The notes under the pieces were generated by a model. The model made no database searches and was not told the DNA's origin. It saw nothing but the letters and a program-made list of their open reading frames with translations. This document shows positions 7,438 through 14,323 of a stretch of DNA of 25,172 nucleotides, one piece after another. The stretch covers positions 1 to 25,172 of IMG/VR virus record IMGVR_UViG_3300028283_000162. One strand, 5' to 3'. The first letter of the stretch is position 1; each line of letters opens with the position of its first letter. This DNA comes from a virus. Both the position numbers and the translations under genes were made by a program.

Positions 7438-7518
7438 AACTTTGTTCCTTTCCTTTATGCTGTTAGCGCGGCCTTTACCAGCTCACGTGCCGTGTTGACC
7501 GGGACCGCGTTTACGATC
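7417..7518. repeat. 102-bp direct repeat, left copy
   Basis: Matches 8464-8565 at 101 of 102 positions by direct reading: 96 bases identical, one mismatch (7513), five more identical. It contains the end of the C5-methyltransferase-like tail, the ribosome site and the start of the 141-residue gene. With the right copy it brackets the Dam gene, giving a 1047-bp repeat period. Confidence 0.97.
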
Positions 7519-7520
7519 AT
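7455..7520 (-). pseudogene. 21-codon remnant of a methyltransferase C-terminus
   Basis: An open frame starting at the ATG that overlaps the Dam stop (ATGA). It encodes NAVPVNTARELVKAALTA, the same tail as the PAPS-reductase-like gene. The motif GNAVPxxxAxxL is typical of motif X at the end of C5-cytosine methyltransferases. I read it as the leftover of a lost methyltransferase or of the duplication event; a functional peptide is unlikely. Confidence 0.7.
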
Positions 7521-8410
7521 AATCCCAACTCCAATTCAACCTGATTAATACAGGCGGGTGAAAACCAAATCCGCTCACGCTTGCAGTTTTCACGGCCAGC
7601 CTTGTTCGATTGATTTCCGTAACCACCCGAGGCTTTCCAGACATGCACGTCCCAGTCGGATAACATGTCATGCTCGCCTTCATATCCGCATAATGCAATA
7701 CGCATCTTGCCGCCGTTTGCAAGGCAATACTCGCGCACCTCCGAACGAACATCGTCGTTGTGGTTATATGTCGCGGTGCAGTTGTCGAGATAGGGCGGGT
7801 CAAGGAACATTGCGGTAAGGCCGTTGTGCGTTGTGACGGTCGGGCTTGTTACGCGCTTCCAGTCGCCGCACATGACGCGTACGCGTTCAAGGCGTATGGA
7901 TAGAGCTGTGAAATACTCCGCAAGTGCCACTCCCCTTCCCGCGTCGCCGAGGTGGGTGCTTGCGCGGTGAACGCCCATTCCCGCGTCGCCGAGGTGGGTT
8001 GACTTCTTGCCCCATGCGTTGCCGATGGTGGATGATACGCCCCAGACCCATATCCCTGCCAGCTTGCAGTCGTAATAATCGGGGTCGCGATTCATACGCT
8101 CTATGTGGCCATCCTGCGCGAAAAGCCAGTCCCGTCGCGCTGCAAGGTCAACCTCATTGACAGGCCAGTCGGCGTAATGCGCGACCTGTACGGGGTCATT
8201 CTTCACGGCCCGCCAGAAGTTTGTAAGCCATCCGTCTTTATCGTTTACGGTCTCCACGCCGAAATGCTCCGATGGCCTACCTAAGAGCATAGCTCCTGAT
8301 CCAAAGAAAGGTTCTACGTAATTGTCAACCATTCCGAACCTCTGCCACACGACAGAGGCGACCTTCGATTTTCCACCGAACCACGGGAAAGGAGCTTTAA
8401 GCTGTTTCAT
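7517..8410 (-). CDS. D12-class (Dam-like) adenine-N6 DNA methyltransferase
   Basis: A 297-residue D12-class methylase. Motifs seen: PFPWFGGKS (residues 7-15) and VEPFFGSG (32-39) for S-adenosylmethionine binding, and catalytic DPPY at 204-207. The product is expected to methylate adenine in GATC or a related site, protecting phage DNA or altering regulation. Residues 137-158 contain two STHLGDAG repeats, 14 residues apart, encoded by identical 22-bp units. The start overlaps the upstream 25-codon chimeric ORF as ATGA. The gene sits between two 102-bp direct repeats, so it looks like a recently acquired or duplicated cassette. Confidence 0.93.
   Translation of the reverse strand: MKQLKAPFPWFGGKSKVASVVWQRFGMVDNYVEPFFGSGAMLLGRPSEHFGVETVNDKDGWLTNFWRAVKNDPVQVAHYADWPVNEVDLAARRDWLFAQDGHIERMNRDPDYYDCKLAGIWVWGVSSTIGNAWGKKSTHLGDAGMGVHRASTHLGDAGRGVALAEYFTALSIRLERVRVMCGDWKRVTSPTVTTHNGLTAMFLDPPYLDNCTATYNHNDDVRSEVREYCLANGGKMRIALCGYEGEHDMLSDWDVHVWKASGGYGNQSNKAGRENCKRERIWFSPACINQVELELGL
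7936..7999. repeat. Tandem 22-bp repeat inside the Dam gene (42-bp period)
   Basis: Identical 22-bp stretches at 7936-7957 and 7978-7999 encode the two STHLGDAG segments in frame. The target-recognition part of D12 enzymes lies in this central region, so repeat number could change by slippage and alter specificity; this is inference. Confidence 0.85.
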
Positions 8411-8484
8411 GGTTCCACCCCCATAAAGGTGATTGTTCCGTCCTCTGCAATGAAAGCCCCGCCGTCTTTACCGTTCACTTTCAT
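8407..8484 (-). pseudogene. 25-codon chimeric micro-ORF before Dam
   Basis: Starts with the same ribosome site and first seven codons (MKVNGKD) as the 141-residue gene, then switches to GGAFIAEDGTITF, the C-terminus of the small Cys-rich gene at 9779-9958. It ends at the Dam start as ATGA. It is a scar of recombination between the two loci that now serves, at most, as a translational coupler for Dam. Confidence 0.7.
8429..8468. repeat. 40-bp direct repeat, copy 1
   Basis: Matches 9789-9828 at 38 of 40 positions. Both copies encode GGAFIAEDGTITF. One precedes Dam and the other precedes the PAPS-reductase-like gene, suggesting the two genes are alternatives at one ancestral position. Confidence 0.9.
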
Positions 8485-8565
8485 AACTTTGTTCCTTTCC
8501 TTTATGCTGTTAGCGCGGCCTTTACCAGCTCACGTGCCGTGTTGACCGGGACCGCGTTTCCGATC
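8464..8565. repeat. 102-bp direct repeat, right copy
   Basis: Partner of 7417-7518. It covers the last 22 codons of the PAPS-reductase-like gene and the ribosome site plus first codons of the chimeric micro-ORF. Homologous recombination between the copies would remove Dam as a 1047-bp circle and restore a PAPS reductase to 141-residue-gene junction. Confidence 0.97.
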
Positions 8566-9764
8566 TCTGTTGAACAATCATCATCAAAGAACAGGCTCTT
8601 TTGAATCGCCCCGTCTTTCCGTATCTCTTCAAATGGAAGGTCTGCCCTCTGTTCTTTACCATCCCAGCCGTTTGGCCATGTGTTTGCCTCAATCATCTGC
8701 TCTATAACCTTCCGTTCCTCTGCATCGATAAGCAAATATTCAAGGTCTTCATCCGGCTTGTTCGCGTTGATCTCGTCTTGAATCGCTATGACTCGGGCCA
8801 GCCCCATTCGACGCGCTTCCATGGTCAGCGGCCCCATACGGTTTGGATTGGTGCACATCGTTCCATCCTTGCGAAGTTCCTTGCCTGTCTTTCGCAGTCG
8901 GTTAGCCGGAAGCTTCAATTCAGCGTAAAGCTTCCTCAAACCTGTGAGAGGTCTTAGATACTCCCAGCGTTCATTCTGTAGGAGCGTCTCAAGAGCAGTG
9001 TCACGGCTGGCAAGGTTGCATCCGACGCACCCAGTACGTGCGTTGATCTCTTCTGCTTCATCCCCGCCGTATGACTCGGCTACGCGCTCGGTAGGATAGC
9101 CACCAATGGGAGCCCAGTTCCTTAACCAGTTCCAGACATGGCACACGCGCCAATGCAGGATCGGTGCAAGCGTATCGGCTACCGATTCAGGCGTTGACAC
9201 CTGAAACCATCCTTGACCGCATTCCGCGCCGTCACGTCCGCAACTCAAAGCAATACGTGCGTCACGCGCCGCGCTTTCCCCGACTCTCACGCCTGTCAGC
9301 ATGAGAAACTTCTTGCCGTTCTTTTCGCGCAGTTCCTTCAAGGCGTTCATCATGGGTTCAATCTTGATTTGTGACGTGCACCAACGGAAGGTGTTTGACG
9401 GAGGGGGAACACCTCGACCGAACATGTAGACAAAGAAGCGATCTTTCATTTCAGGCAAAACAACGTCGCACTGGTAGCCTTTTGAGCGTAGAACATCCAT
9501 AACGCCCATGGCTGCATTGCGAAGAGGCGGCAACTCCATCCGCGTATCTGCATAGAGCAATCGAAGCTCTTTAGGCCGTGGCACCTTGCCTGTCTCAATC
9601 AGTTGAGGTATGAGAGTAGCCACCGCGCTTGAATCCTTGCCACCGCTGTAGCAGATGACCCAGCTATCAAACAGGGTCGCGTATGTCTTCAAAGACTCAA
9701 TCGTCTTTTCAATTCCGGCTGTCATGGTCTGCCTGTATCCGTCGAATAAGGTTGGTTGTGTCAT
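8502..9764 (-). CDS. PAPS-reductase/DndC-like protein with a C5-methyltransferase-like tail
   Basis: A 420-residue PP-loop ATP pyrophosphatase of the PAPS-reductase/DndC group. Visible: PP-loop SGGKDS (40-45), RWCT (127-130), VRVGESAARD, and Cys175, Cys182, Cys246, Cys249, the last pair in GCVGC, possibly an iron-sulfur site. In this family known roles are sulfate assimilation (CysH) and DNA phosphorothioation (DndC), while phage versions are mostly uncharacterised. Residues 401-420, IGNAVPVNTARELVKAALTA, resemble motif X of C5-cytosine methyltransferases and do not belong to PAPS reductases. The ATG at 9764 has GAGGAG upstream; a 6-codon longer start is less likely. No dndA, dndD or dndE is visible. 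Confidence 0.85.
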   Translation of the reverse strand: MTQPTLFDGYRQTMTAGIEKTIESLKTYATLFDSWVICYSGGKDSSAVATLIPQLIETGKVPRPKELRLLYADTRMELPPLRNAAMGVMDVLRSKGYQCDVVLPEMKDRFFVYMFGRGVPPPSNTFRWCTSQIKIEPMMNALKELREKNGKKFLMLTGVRVGESAARDARIALSCGRDGAECGQGWFQVSTPESVADTLAPILHWRVCHVWNWLRNWAPIGGYPTERVAESYGGDEAEEINARTGCVGCNLASRDTALETLLQNERWEYLRPLTGLRKLYAELKLPANRLRKTGKELRKDGTMCTNPNRMGPLTMEARRMGLARVIAIQDEINANKPDEDLEYLLIDAEERKVIEQMIEANTWPNGWDGKEQRADLPFEEIRKDGAIQKSLFFDDDCSTEIGNAVPVNTARELVKAALTA

Positions 9765-9778
9765 AGGTGTAGTTCTCC

Positions 9779-9958
9779 TCATAGAAACGTGATTGTTCCG
9801 TCCTCTGCAATGAAAGCACCGCCGCCTTCACGTGCGCACATGTCGAGCTGGCACTTATCGCAGTCATCTTTGCAGCCCTTGGCTTCGATTCTGCGTTCCA
9901 GTTCCTCTGCCACCTGCTCGGGTGTCATGGCTGGTTTCAGGTTCAGTTCTTTACTCAT
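9779..9958 (-). CDS. Small Cys-rich protein (59 residues)
   Basis: A 59-residue protein coupled at both ends: its ATG overlaps the upstream stop as TAATG and its stop is next to the ribosome site of the PAPS-reductase-like gene. The centre has GCKDDCDKCQLDMC, a Cys-x3-Cys-x2-Cys-x4-Cys set likely to bind zinc or an iron-sulfur cluster. The C-terminus GGGAFIAEDGTITF recurs before Dam. It could be a partner of the PAPS-reductase-like protein, which is only inference from adjacency. Confidence 0.7.
   Translation of the reverse strand: MSKELNLKPAMTPEQVAEELERRIEAKGCKDDCDKCQLDMCAREGGGAFIAEDGTITFL
9789..9828. repeat. 40-bp direct repeat, copy 2
   Basis: Intact copy within the 59-residue gene, partner of 8429-8468, two mismatches. 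It appears to be the donor or the ancestral form of the sequence left before Dam. Confidence 0.9.
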
Positions 9959-10152
9959 TATTTGGCCTTCTTCATTTTGCGTTGTTCAAGATTCCAAGGG
10001 ATAACCGTATCCCACTTTGTTGGTAGCCATTCCCCAGTGTTTGAGCACTCGGTGCAACGGGCTCGGGTGTGGTCGCACTCTTCTTCCCATCCGGCGATGG
10101 CTCCGCATTCCTCGCACCTGTCAAGAATTCGCCTTATGTCTGCGTGTGTCAT
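9958..10152 (-). CDS. Small zinc-ribbon protein
   Basis: A 64-residue basic protein with RCEECGAIAG and ARCTECSNTGEW, two Cys-x2-Cys knuckles (Cys13/16 and Cys33/36), plus a Cys-x-His pair between them, so a zinc-ribbon fold is likely. It may bind nucleic acid. The start overlaps the upstream stop as ATGA and the stop overlaps the 59-residue gene as TAATG. Confidence 0.65.
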   Translation of the reverse strand: MTHADIRRILDRCEECGAIAGWEEECDHTRARCTECSNTGEWLPTKWDTVIPWNLEQRKMKKAK

Positions 10153-10562
10153 TTGTTGCGTTTACCTTTTTCTGACACACGGATTTCCTCTTTGCGCTCT
10201 TCGATCCTGCGGTCTATGTACGCTTGGGCATTCTCATAGCTGCACGACCTGCCGAGGATTGTCTCAAGCTGAATCACGGCCTCAAGAGAGGAACGGTCAT
10301 AGCGGTAAGGCCAGCTCGTCTTGTTGTCTTTCGCAACTGCTCTCGCTATCACAATCCGAACCCACTCCGGATTGACAGGCAGTTTGCCGTCATTGAAAAA
10401 TACGCTTACGCTGTTGTCTCTAGTCAGCTTTGGAAGATCGTATTTAGCGGACGGATCATCATCGTTCATCATTCTGACAACCCATCTTGAAAACGTCATC
10501 CCTTTTGAGTCCGCAAGCCGCTGCGCTTGCCCGTACATCTTCTTATCCAGTCTGATTTTCAT
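10149..10562 (-). CDS. Hypothetical protein with RHH/Arc-like N-terminus
   Basis: A 137-residue basic protein. The first 32 residues (KIRLDKKMYGQAQRLADSKG then MTFSRWVVRMM) resemble a ribbon-helix-helix DNA-binding unit, strand, helix, turn, helix. The rest is a helical domain ending in a Lys/Arg-rich tail (EERKEEIRVSEKGKRNK). I do not recognise the rest. It is coupled to the membrane micropeptide upstream (ATGA) and the zinc protein downstream. Confidence 0.5.
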   Translation of the reverse strand: MKIRLDKKMYGQAQRLADSKGMTFSRWVVRMMNDDDPSAKYDLPKLTRDNSVSVFFNDGKLPVNPEWVRIVIARAVAKDNKTSWPYRYDRSSLEAVIQLETILGRSCSYENAQAYIDRRIEERKEEIRVSEKGKRNK

Positions 10563-10639
10563 TTGTCATCTCCCATGAAAGGAACCGTCACGATGATACC
10601 TGCTATTAAACATGCCAATATTAAAATTATCACGCTCAT
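10559..10639 (-). CDS. 26-residue single-pass membrane peptide
   Basis: Starts MSVIILILACLIAGIIVTVP and ends MGDDK: about 18 hydrophobic residues followed by an acidic end, consistent with one membrane helix. Both ends are translationally coupled: ATGA with the helicase stop and ATGA with the next start. The tight packing argues that it is a real gene. Such peptides may be small holin-like, antitoxin-like or host-membrane modulators; the function is unknown. Confidence 0.6.
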   Translation of the reverse strand: MSVIILILACLIAGIIVTVPFMGDDK

Positions 10640-12279
10640 TTAGTCCCCCATTTCTGCGCCAGTTTATCCATGACTTTCTTTGTCTCGCTCGGACGCAGCG
10701 GCGCGACAAATCCAGCGGTGTTAAGCACTCGCTGCTGCTTGAATGTCGGGAGCTTGCTGTCCCAACGCCTGAACAGTTCAGAAAGGAGCTGGCGACCCTG
10801 CGTATACGAAATGCCGTCCGTTGAAATGCCGTTTCGCTCAAGTAGCTGGGTCTGCTTCTCCGTAAGGTGCCGCCCCTTGTCCCAGCCGCGCTCAATGGTT
10901 GGTGTCATGTCGAACACATCAAACGGGTTCACGTTCTTGGTAGTATATTTCGCACGGCATACGATGGCTGCACGTTTAGCGGCTTCGCGCAGACGCTTCT
11001 CTGCAATCTCTTTCCGTGCATCGTCCAGAGCGTCTGCCATGTCCACAGGCTTTCCGCATTCACGCGCCTTGAGTGAAGCCATGGCAACCTCTTCGTCTGT
11101 GTAGTTTCCACCGAGAATGTCAGCGGTCGTGCAAAGTTGGTGCCGTCCAGAGTTTCCTACGAAGTCGATAACAAGGCAGTTTGGTTTCGGACTTGACTGA
11201 ATCGCAGACACACGTTCGGCTGCTGAATGCATATCACCCAGCGAGTGCGCTATTGAAGAGTGAGGCCTTGTCCCGCGCCCTGCCATCTGCGCATAAAGCG
11301 AACGTGACTTTGTAGGCCGTGCCATCACGACCACCTCAACGCCGTCATCATCAAATCCCTCGGTAAGCACCCCGACGTTGCACACGAATTGCAAAGCCCC
11401 TTCCCTGAACGCCGCCAGCGTCTTCTTGCGCTCGTCTTTATCCGTCTTGCCGCAAAGCCACCCAGAGCACCCGTTACGGTGTCGGTTGAAGATCTCGCAC
11501 AGGCGTTCCGCTTGATCCACGGTCGCGGCGAACACGAGAGCCCGCCTGGTTCCGCAGATGTCAATGGTTGGGTAGGCTATCTCGTGGAGCGTCTGCTCGT
11601 CATTCAGCACCTTGGCAAGGTCTCCAGCGTTCAGGTCGCCAGCCGTCGTGCGCACCTGTGAAAGGTCAAGGTGCCCGACGCTAACCATTTCCTGTTGAAC
11701 ATTTACAAGCCATCCGTCGTGAATTGCGTCCAAGACTTCATAGTTTTTTGCAACCGCATCAAACACCTGTCCCAATGCTTCCTCGTCTGCCCTGTCAGGC
11801 GTGGCCGTAACCCCCAGCATCTTCATTTCAGGGTTGCGCATGTACCAATCAATGCAGCGTTTGTAGCTGCCAGCCGTCGCGTGGTGGGCCTCGTCGATAA
11901 TCAGTAGACCGAAGTCCATAGGGTCAAATTTGGTCATTCGCCCGCCGCCGTCGCCGCCAGCCGTGTGCGTCTGCACCGTGCTGACCACGACAGGGGATGC
12001 ACCGAACAGCCCCGTATCCGCTTTGTATTCGCCCATCTCGACATGCGCGTCAAGCCCAGTCACCGCGTGAATCTTCTCTTTCGCCTGAAAGACAAGCTCC
12101 TCGCGATGCGCCAGAACCATGACGCGCTTTTTCTCATCCTTGCACACCCTCCGTGCGATCTCCGCGAAGACAACCGTCTTGCCGCACCCTGTGGGCAGTA
12201 CGACAAGGGCTGACCTCGCTTCCCTCCATGCGGCGAAAACGCCGTCCACGGCTTCCTGCTGATAGGGTCGCATCTTCAT
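10636..12279 (-). CDS. Superfamily 2 DNA helicase
   Basis: A 547-residue DEAD/DEAH-box ATPase. Motifs: Q-like RPYQQEAVD, Walker A PTGCGKT (29-35), Ia AHREEL, II DEAH (129-132), III TATPDR (158-163), V near LTEGFDDDGVE (residues 305-315) and VI QMAGRGTRP (331-339). This is the UvrB/RecG/type III restriction-like helicase arrangement used by many phages at the replication fork or for recombination. The C-terminal 150 residues are a less conserved helical region. The ATG has GGGAG nine bases upstream. Confidence 0.9.
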   Translation of the reverse strand: MKMRPYQQEAVDGVFAAWREARSALVVLPTGCGKTVVFAEIARRVCKDEKKRVMVLAHREELVFQAKEKIHAVTGLDAHVEMGEYKADTGLFGASPVVVSTVQTHTAGGDGGGRMTKFDPMDFGLLIIDEAHHATAGSYKRCIDWYMRNPEMKMLGVTATPDRADEEALGQVFDAVAKNYEVLDAIHDGWLVNVQQEMVSVGHLDLSQVRTTAGDLNAGDLAKVLNDEQTLHEIAYPTIDICGTRRALVFAATVDQAERLCEIFNRHRNGCSGWLCGKTDKDERKKTLAAFREGALQFVCNVGVLTEGFDDDGVEVVVMARPTKSRSLYAQMAGRGTRPHSSIAHSLGDMHSAAERVSAIQSSPKPNCLVIDFVGNSGRHQLCTTADILGGNYTDEEVAMASLKARECGKPVDMADALDDARKEIAEKRLREAAKRAAIVCRAKYTTKNVNPFDVFDMTPTIERGWDKGRHLTEKQTQLLERNGISTDGISYTQGRQLLSELFRRWDSKLPTFKQQRVLNTAGFVAPLRPSETKKVMDKLAQKWGTK

Positions 12280-12284
12280 TGTTT

Positions 12285-13322
12285 TCAGCTCCCCTTTATG
12301 TCACGCGGCACGTTTGAATGCTGAAACTCCGTCATGATTCCGGACCCGCCGCAAGCCCTGCACCCGATGCCCTTGCAGTAAAGGCACACGCAATGAGGTA
12401 CCGCCCCCTCGACCTGCGCGATTGCGTTGTCAAGATGCATCTGCGTGGAGCTGAAGTTCAGCCCCGCCCATGCCGGATCGTGACCATCCTGCGCTTTGCG
12501 GATTGCAAGACGCGCCTGACGCAATGAAGCCGAAACAGCCTGAACCTCGACACGCCGCCCCCAGTGGTCTGTAAGGCTTGACGGTATCGGGTTGCCGAGG
12601 CTGTCACGCGGCCCGAGCTTCAGTTCCGGCCCCTTAGTCCGTTCCGGCGGCGTGGACGCTTGTGGACGCTCACCGGACGCTTGTGGACGCTGGGGAGGTG
12701 GAAGCGGACGCGCCGGAGGGATATCAGGCATGCCGAGTTCCGGCTGCTCTTCCCCCTGTTTTCCACCATCACAGGTGGGAACGGTTCCCACCTGATTAGA
12801 CGGTTTCAAGGGCCGTGGAGGTGGTACGGAATAAGTCTTTCCGTCCGTTCCCGTCCGCTCTTTTGACCCGTTCCAACTTGGAACCGTTCCAAGTTGATTG
12901 GTAACGAAATGATTGCTTGTGCCAATCAAATCAGCTATCGCCCTCGCGCTAGGAACATCCCCGAGCCCCAGGTCTTGGCGGTTTTCATAAGCCACCATGA
13001 CTGCGCGTTTCTTGTCCGCGTTCGTCCGGCGCAAGCCATGGTCAAGGTTAGCCCGCAAGGCATAGCGCAGAGCGTCCAGCCGTTCGCCTGTCTTGACTTC
13101 GGCCTTGCACTTCTTGCAGCCAGTGCGCCGCCATGCCTCAAGACGGTGGAAGCCGTCCGCGAGCCAATACGCCGTTCCGTCATGGAAGCACAGGACAGGG
13201 GGGAACACCGCCCCCCCCGCCATGGCTTCCATGTACTCGGCAATCGTATCCTCGCTCATGGAAGCCCGCACCTGCATGCCAGCGGTCTTCACTTCGTCAA
13301 TTTTCAAGTAGGATACGCTCAT
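12285..13322 (-). CDS. ParB/Srx-domain protein with C-terminal zinc cluster
   Basis: A 345-residue protein. N-terminal ParB/Srx-like domain: VRASMSEDTIAEYMEAM, FPPVLCFHDG and LADGFHRLEAW (the GxHR-like box). Next is a helix-turn-helix region around DVPSARAIADLIGTSNHFV, then a Pro-rich low-complexity linker with two near-identical GTVP segments, and a C-terminal CVCLYCKGIGCRACGGSG zinc cluster like the DnaJ Zn repeat. Phage ParB-type proteins can be DNA-binding regulators or nucleases. The ATG at 13322 overlaps the upstream stop as ATGA. Two palindromes occupy the linker DNA and might be its own binding sites. Confidence 0.75.
   Translation of the reverse strand: MSVSYLKIDEVKTAGMQVRASMSEDTIAEYMEAMAGGAVFPPVLCFHDGTAYWLADGFHRLEAWRRTGCKKCKAEVKTGERLDALRYALRANLDHGLRRTNADKKRAVMVAYENRQDLGLGDVPSARAIADLIGTSNHFVTNQLGTVPSWNGSKERTGTDGKTYSVPPPRPLKPSNQVGTVPTCDGGKQGEEQPELGMPDIPPARPLPPPQRPQASGERPQASTPPERTKGPELKLGPRDSLGNPIPSSLTDHWGRRVEVQAVSASLRQARLAIRKAQDGHDPAWAGLNFSSTQMHLDNAIAQVEGAVPHCVCLYCKGIGCRACGGSGIMTEFQHSNVPRDIKGS
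12772..12794. repeat. 23-nt palindrome A inside the parB-like gene
   Basis: Perfect 11-base arms CAGGTGGGAAC and GTTCCCACCTG around one base. It encodes NQVGTVPTC on the minus strand. Its pair at 12874-12896 differs in three arm positions, with each change compensated in the opposite arm. Confidence 0.95.
12874..12896. repeat. 23-nt palindrome B inside the parB-like gene
   Basis: Perfect 11-base arms CAACTTGGAAC and GTTCCAAGTTG around one base. It encodes NQLGTVPSW on the minus strand, 102 bp from palindrome A, so the in-frame distance is 34 codons. Confidence 0.95.
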
Positions 13323-13528
13323 AACGGCATTGCCCTCCACATGATACCAAGCACAGCCGAAGCCGTGCCGAGTGATTCAACGTGCTGCTCTTCAACCTGT
13401 GTTGGTTGACGGCGAGCGTCAATATCGCGCTTGATTCTGTTTGACGCTTCGTTAAACAGTTTATCGAGCGTGAATTTTGCTTCTCGCACCTTTTCAGGTG
13501 CGATATTGATTTCAATAGAAAGAATCAT
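13319..13528 (-). CDS. Small hypothetical protein
   Basis: A 69-residue protein, largely helical: strand-like MILSIEINIAPEKV, then a charged helix and a hydrophobic end (TASAVLGIMWRAMPL). No known family is recognised. Ribosome site AAAGGGGAACT precedes the ATG. The stop overlaps the parB-like start. It belongs to the early operon. Confidence 0.6.
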   Translation of the reverse strand: MILSIEINIAPEKVREAKFTLDKLFNEASNRIKRDIDARRQPTQVEEQHVESLGTASAVLGIMWRAMPL

Positions 13529-13537
13529 AGTTCCCCT

Positions 13538-14278
13538 TTAGAACGGCATCGGTTCGCCGTCATCCTGTGTTTCCGCGTTTGATCCGACCGCCGCGAGGAT
13601 GGAAGCCTTGACCTTGTCCCAGCCTTCCGGTGTCATGTCCGCTTGATCCATTCCGGTAGCATCGATGTAGCCATACCATTTTTCCGTCACCTCTTCAGGT
13701 TTCAGCTTCTGGTTATGCTGCTGCATCAGCCGCCAGCATTCCTCAAGAGTCGCATGCTCGGTCTTCTGCTCGACAGGACGCACAGGAGGCGTAACGGTCG
13801 ATTGAGGACGCTGCGGAGGTGTAGCCGTCTGCGGCTTAGTCTGCGCACCCATCGGCTGCGGCCCTGCGATTGCACGGAACTTCGCGCCGTACTTTGACAG
13901 CACCGCCCTGCGGTCTGCTTCTTCCGGGAGAGCAGAACCTTCACAACCAGCTTTGTTAACCCACTTTATCACGGGATACATAGTAGTTGGATCTCTGAAT
14001 CCTGGCTCCATCTTGACCTTCACCATGCACTTGATTGAAGTCTTTGCAGCTTCAATAAACCAATAGGGGTCAATGCCGTCCCATCCAGACCATTCACGTA
14101 CTTTTGCAATATTTACTGTATTCAATACACCGTCTGATTCAACAAGGACAAAACGGTTTTTCATTTCCGTTCCACCCACATCGAATGCAACGGCAAGAAT
14201 GAGTTTTTGTTTTTCATTCTCATAAACCGTCGCAGCCTTTGTCACTGCCTCGTAGTTTCCTTCTTCCCAGTTACTCAT
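13538..14278 (-). CDS. DUF669-like single-stranded DNA-binding protein
   Basis: A 246-residue protein. The N-terminal 110 residues form an all-beta region (YENEKQKLILAVAFDV, MKNRFVLVESDG) like the DUF669/SSB-type OB-like fold of phages. A Pro/Thr/Gln linker follows, then a small domain, and the last residues AETQDDGEPMPF make an acidic tip like the SSB tail that recruits partner proteins. It sits next to a Sak4-like ATPase and a RecB-like nuclease, the usual recombination trio. It would protect single-stranded DNA during recombination. Confidence 0.68.
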   Translation of the reverse strand: MSNWEEGNYEAVTKAATVYENEKQKLILAVAFDVGGTEMKNRFVLVESDGVLNTVNIAKVREWSGWDGIDPYWFIEAAKTSIKCMVKVKMEPGFRDPTTMYPVIKWVNKAGCEGSALPEEADRRAVLSKYGAKFRAIAGPQPMGAQTKPQTATPPQRPQSTVTPPVRPVEQKTEHATLEECWRLMQQHNQKLKPEEVTEKWYGYIDATGMDQADMTPEGWDKVKASILAAVGSNAETQDDGEPMPF

Positions 14279-14298
14279 GTTTTACCTTGTGTTATGAC

Positions 14299-14316
14299 GG
14301 CCCCGATAAAGGGGCC
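14299..14316. terminator. GC-rich hairpin between ATPase and SSB-like genes
   Basis: Six-base arms GGCCCC and GGGGCC enclose a six-base loop in the 45-bp gap. On the minus strand no T run follows, so it may stall or process RNA rather than terminate. On the plus strand it is followed by TTCGTTGTT. Confidence 0.35.
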
Positions 14317-14323
14317 TTCGTTG

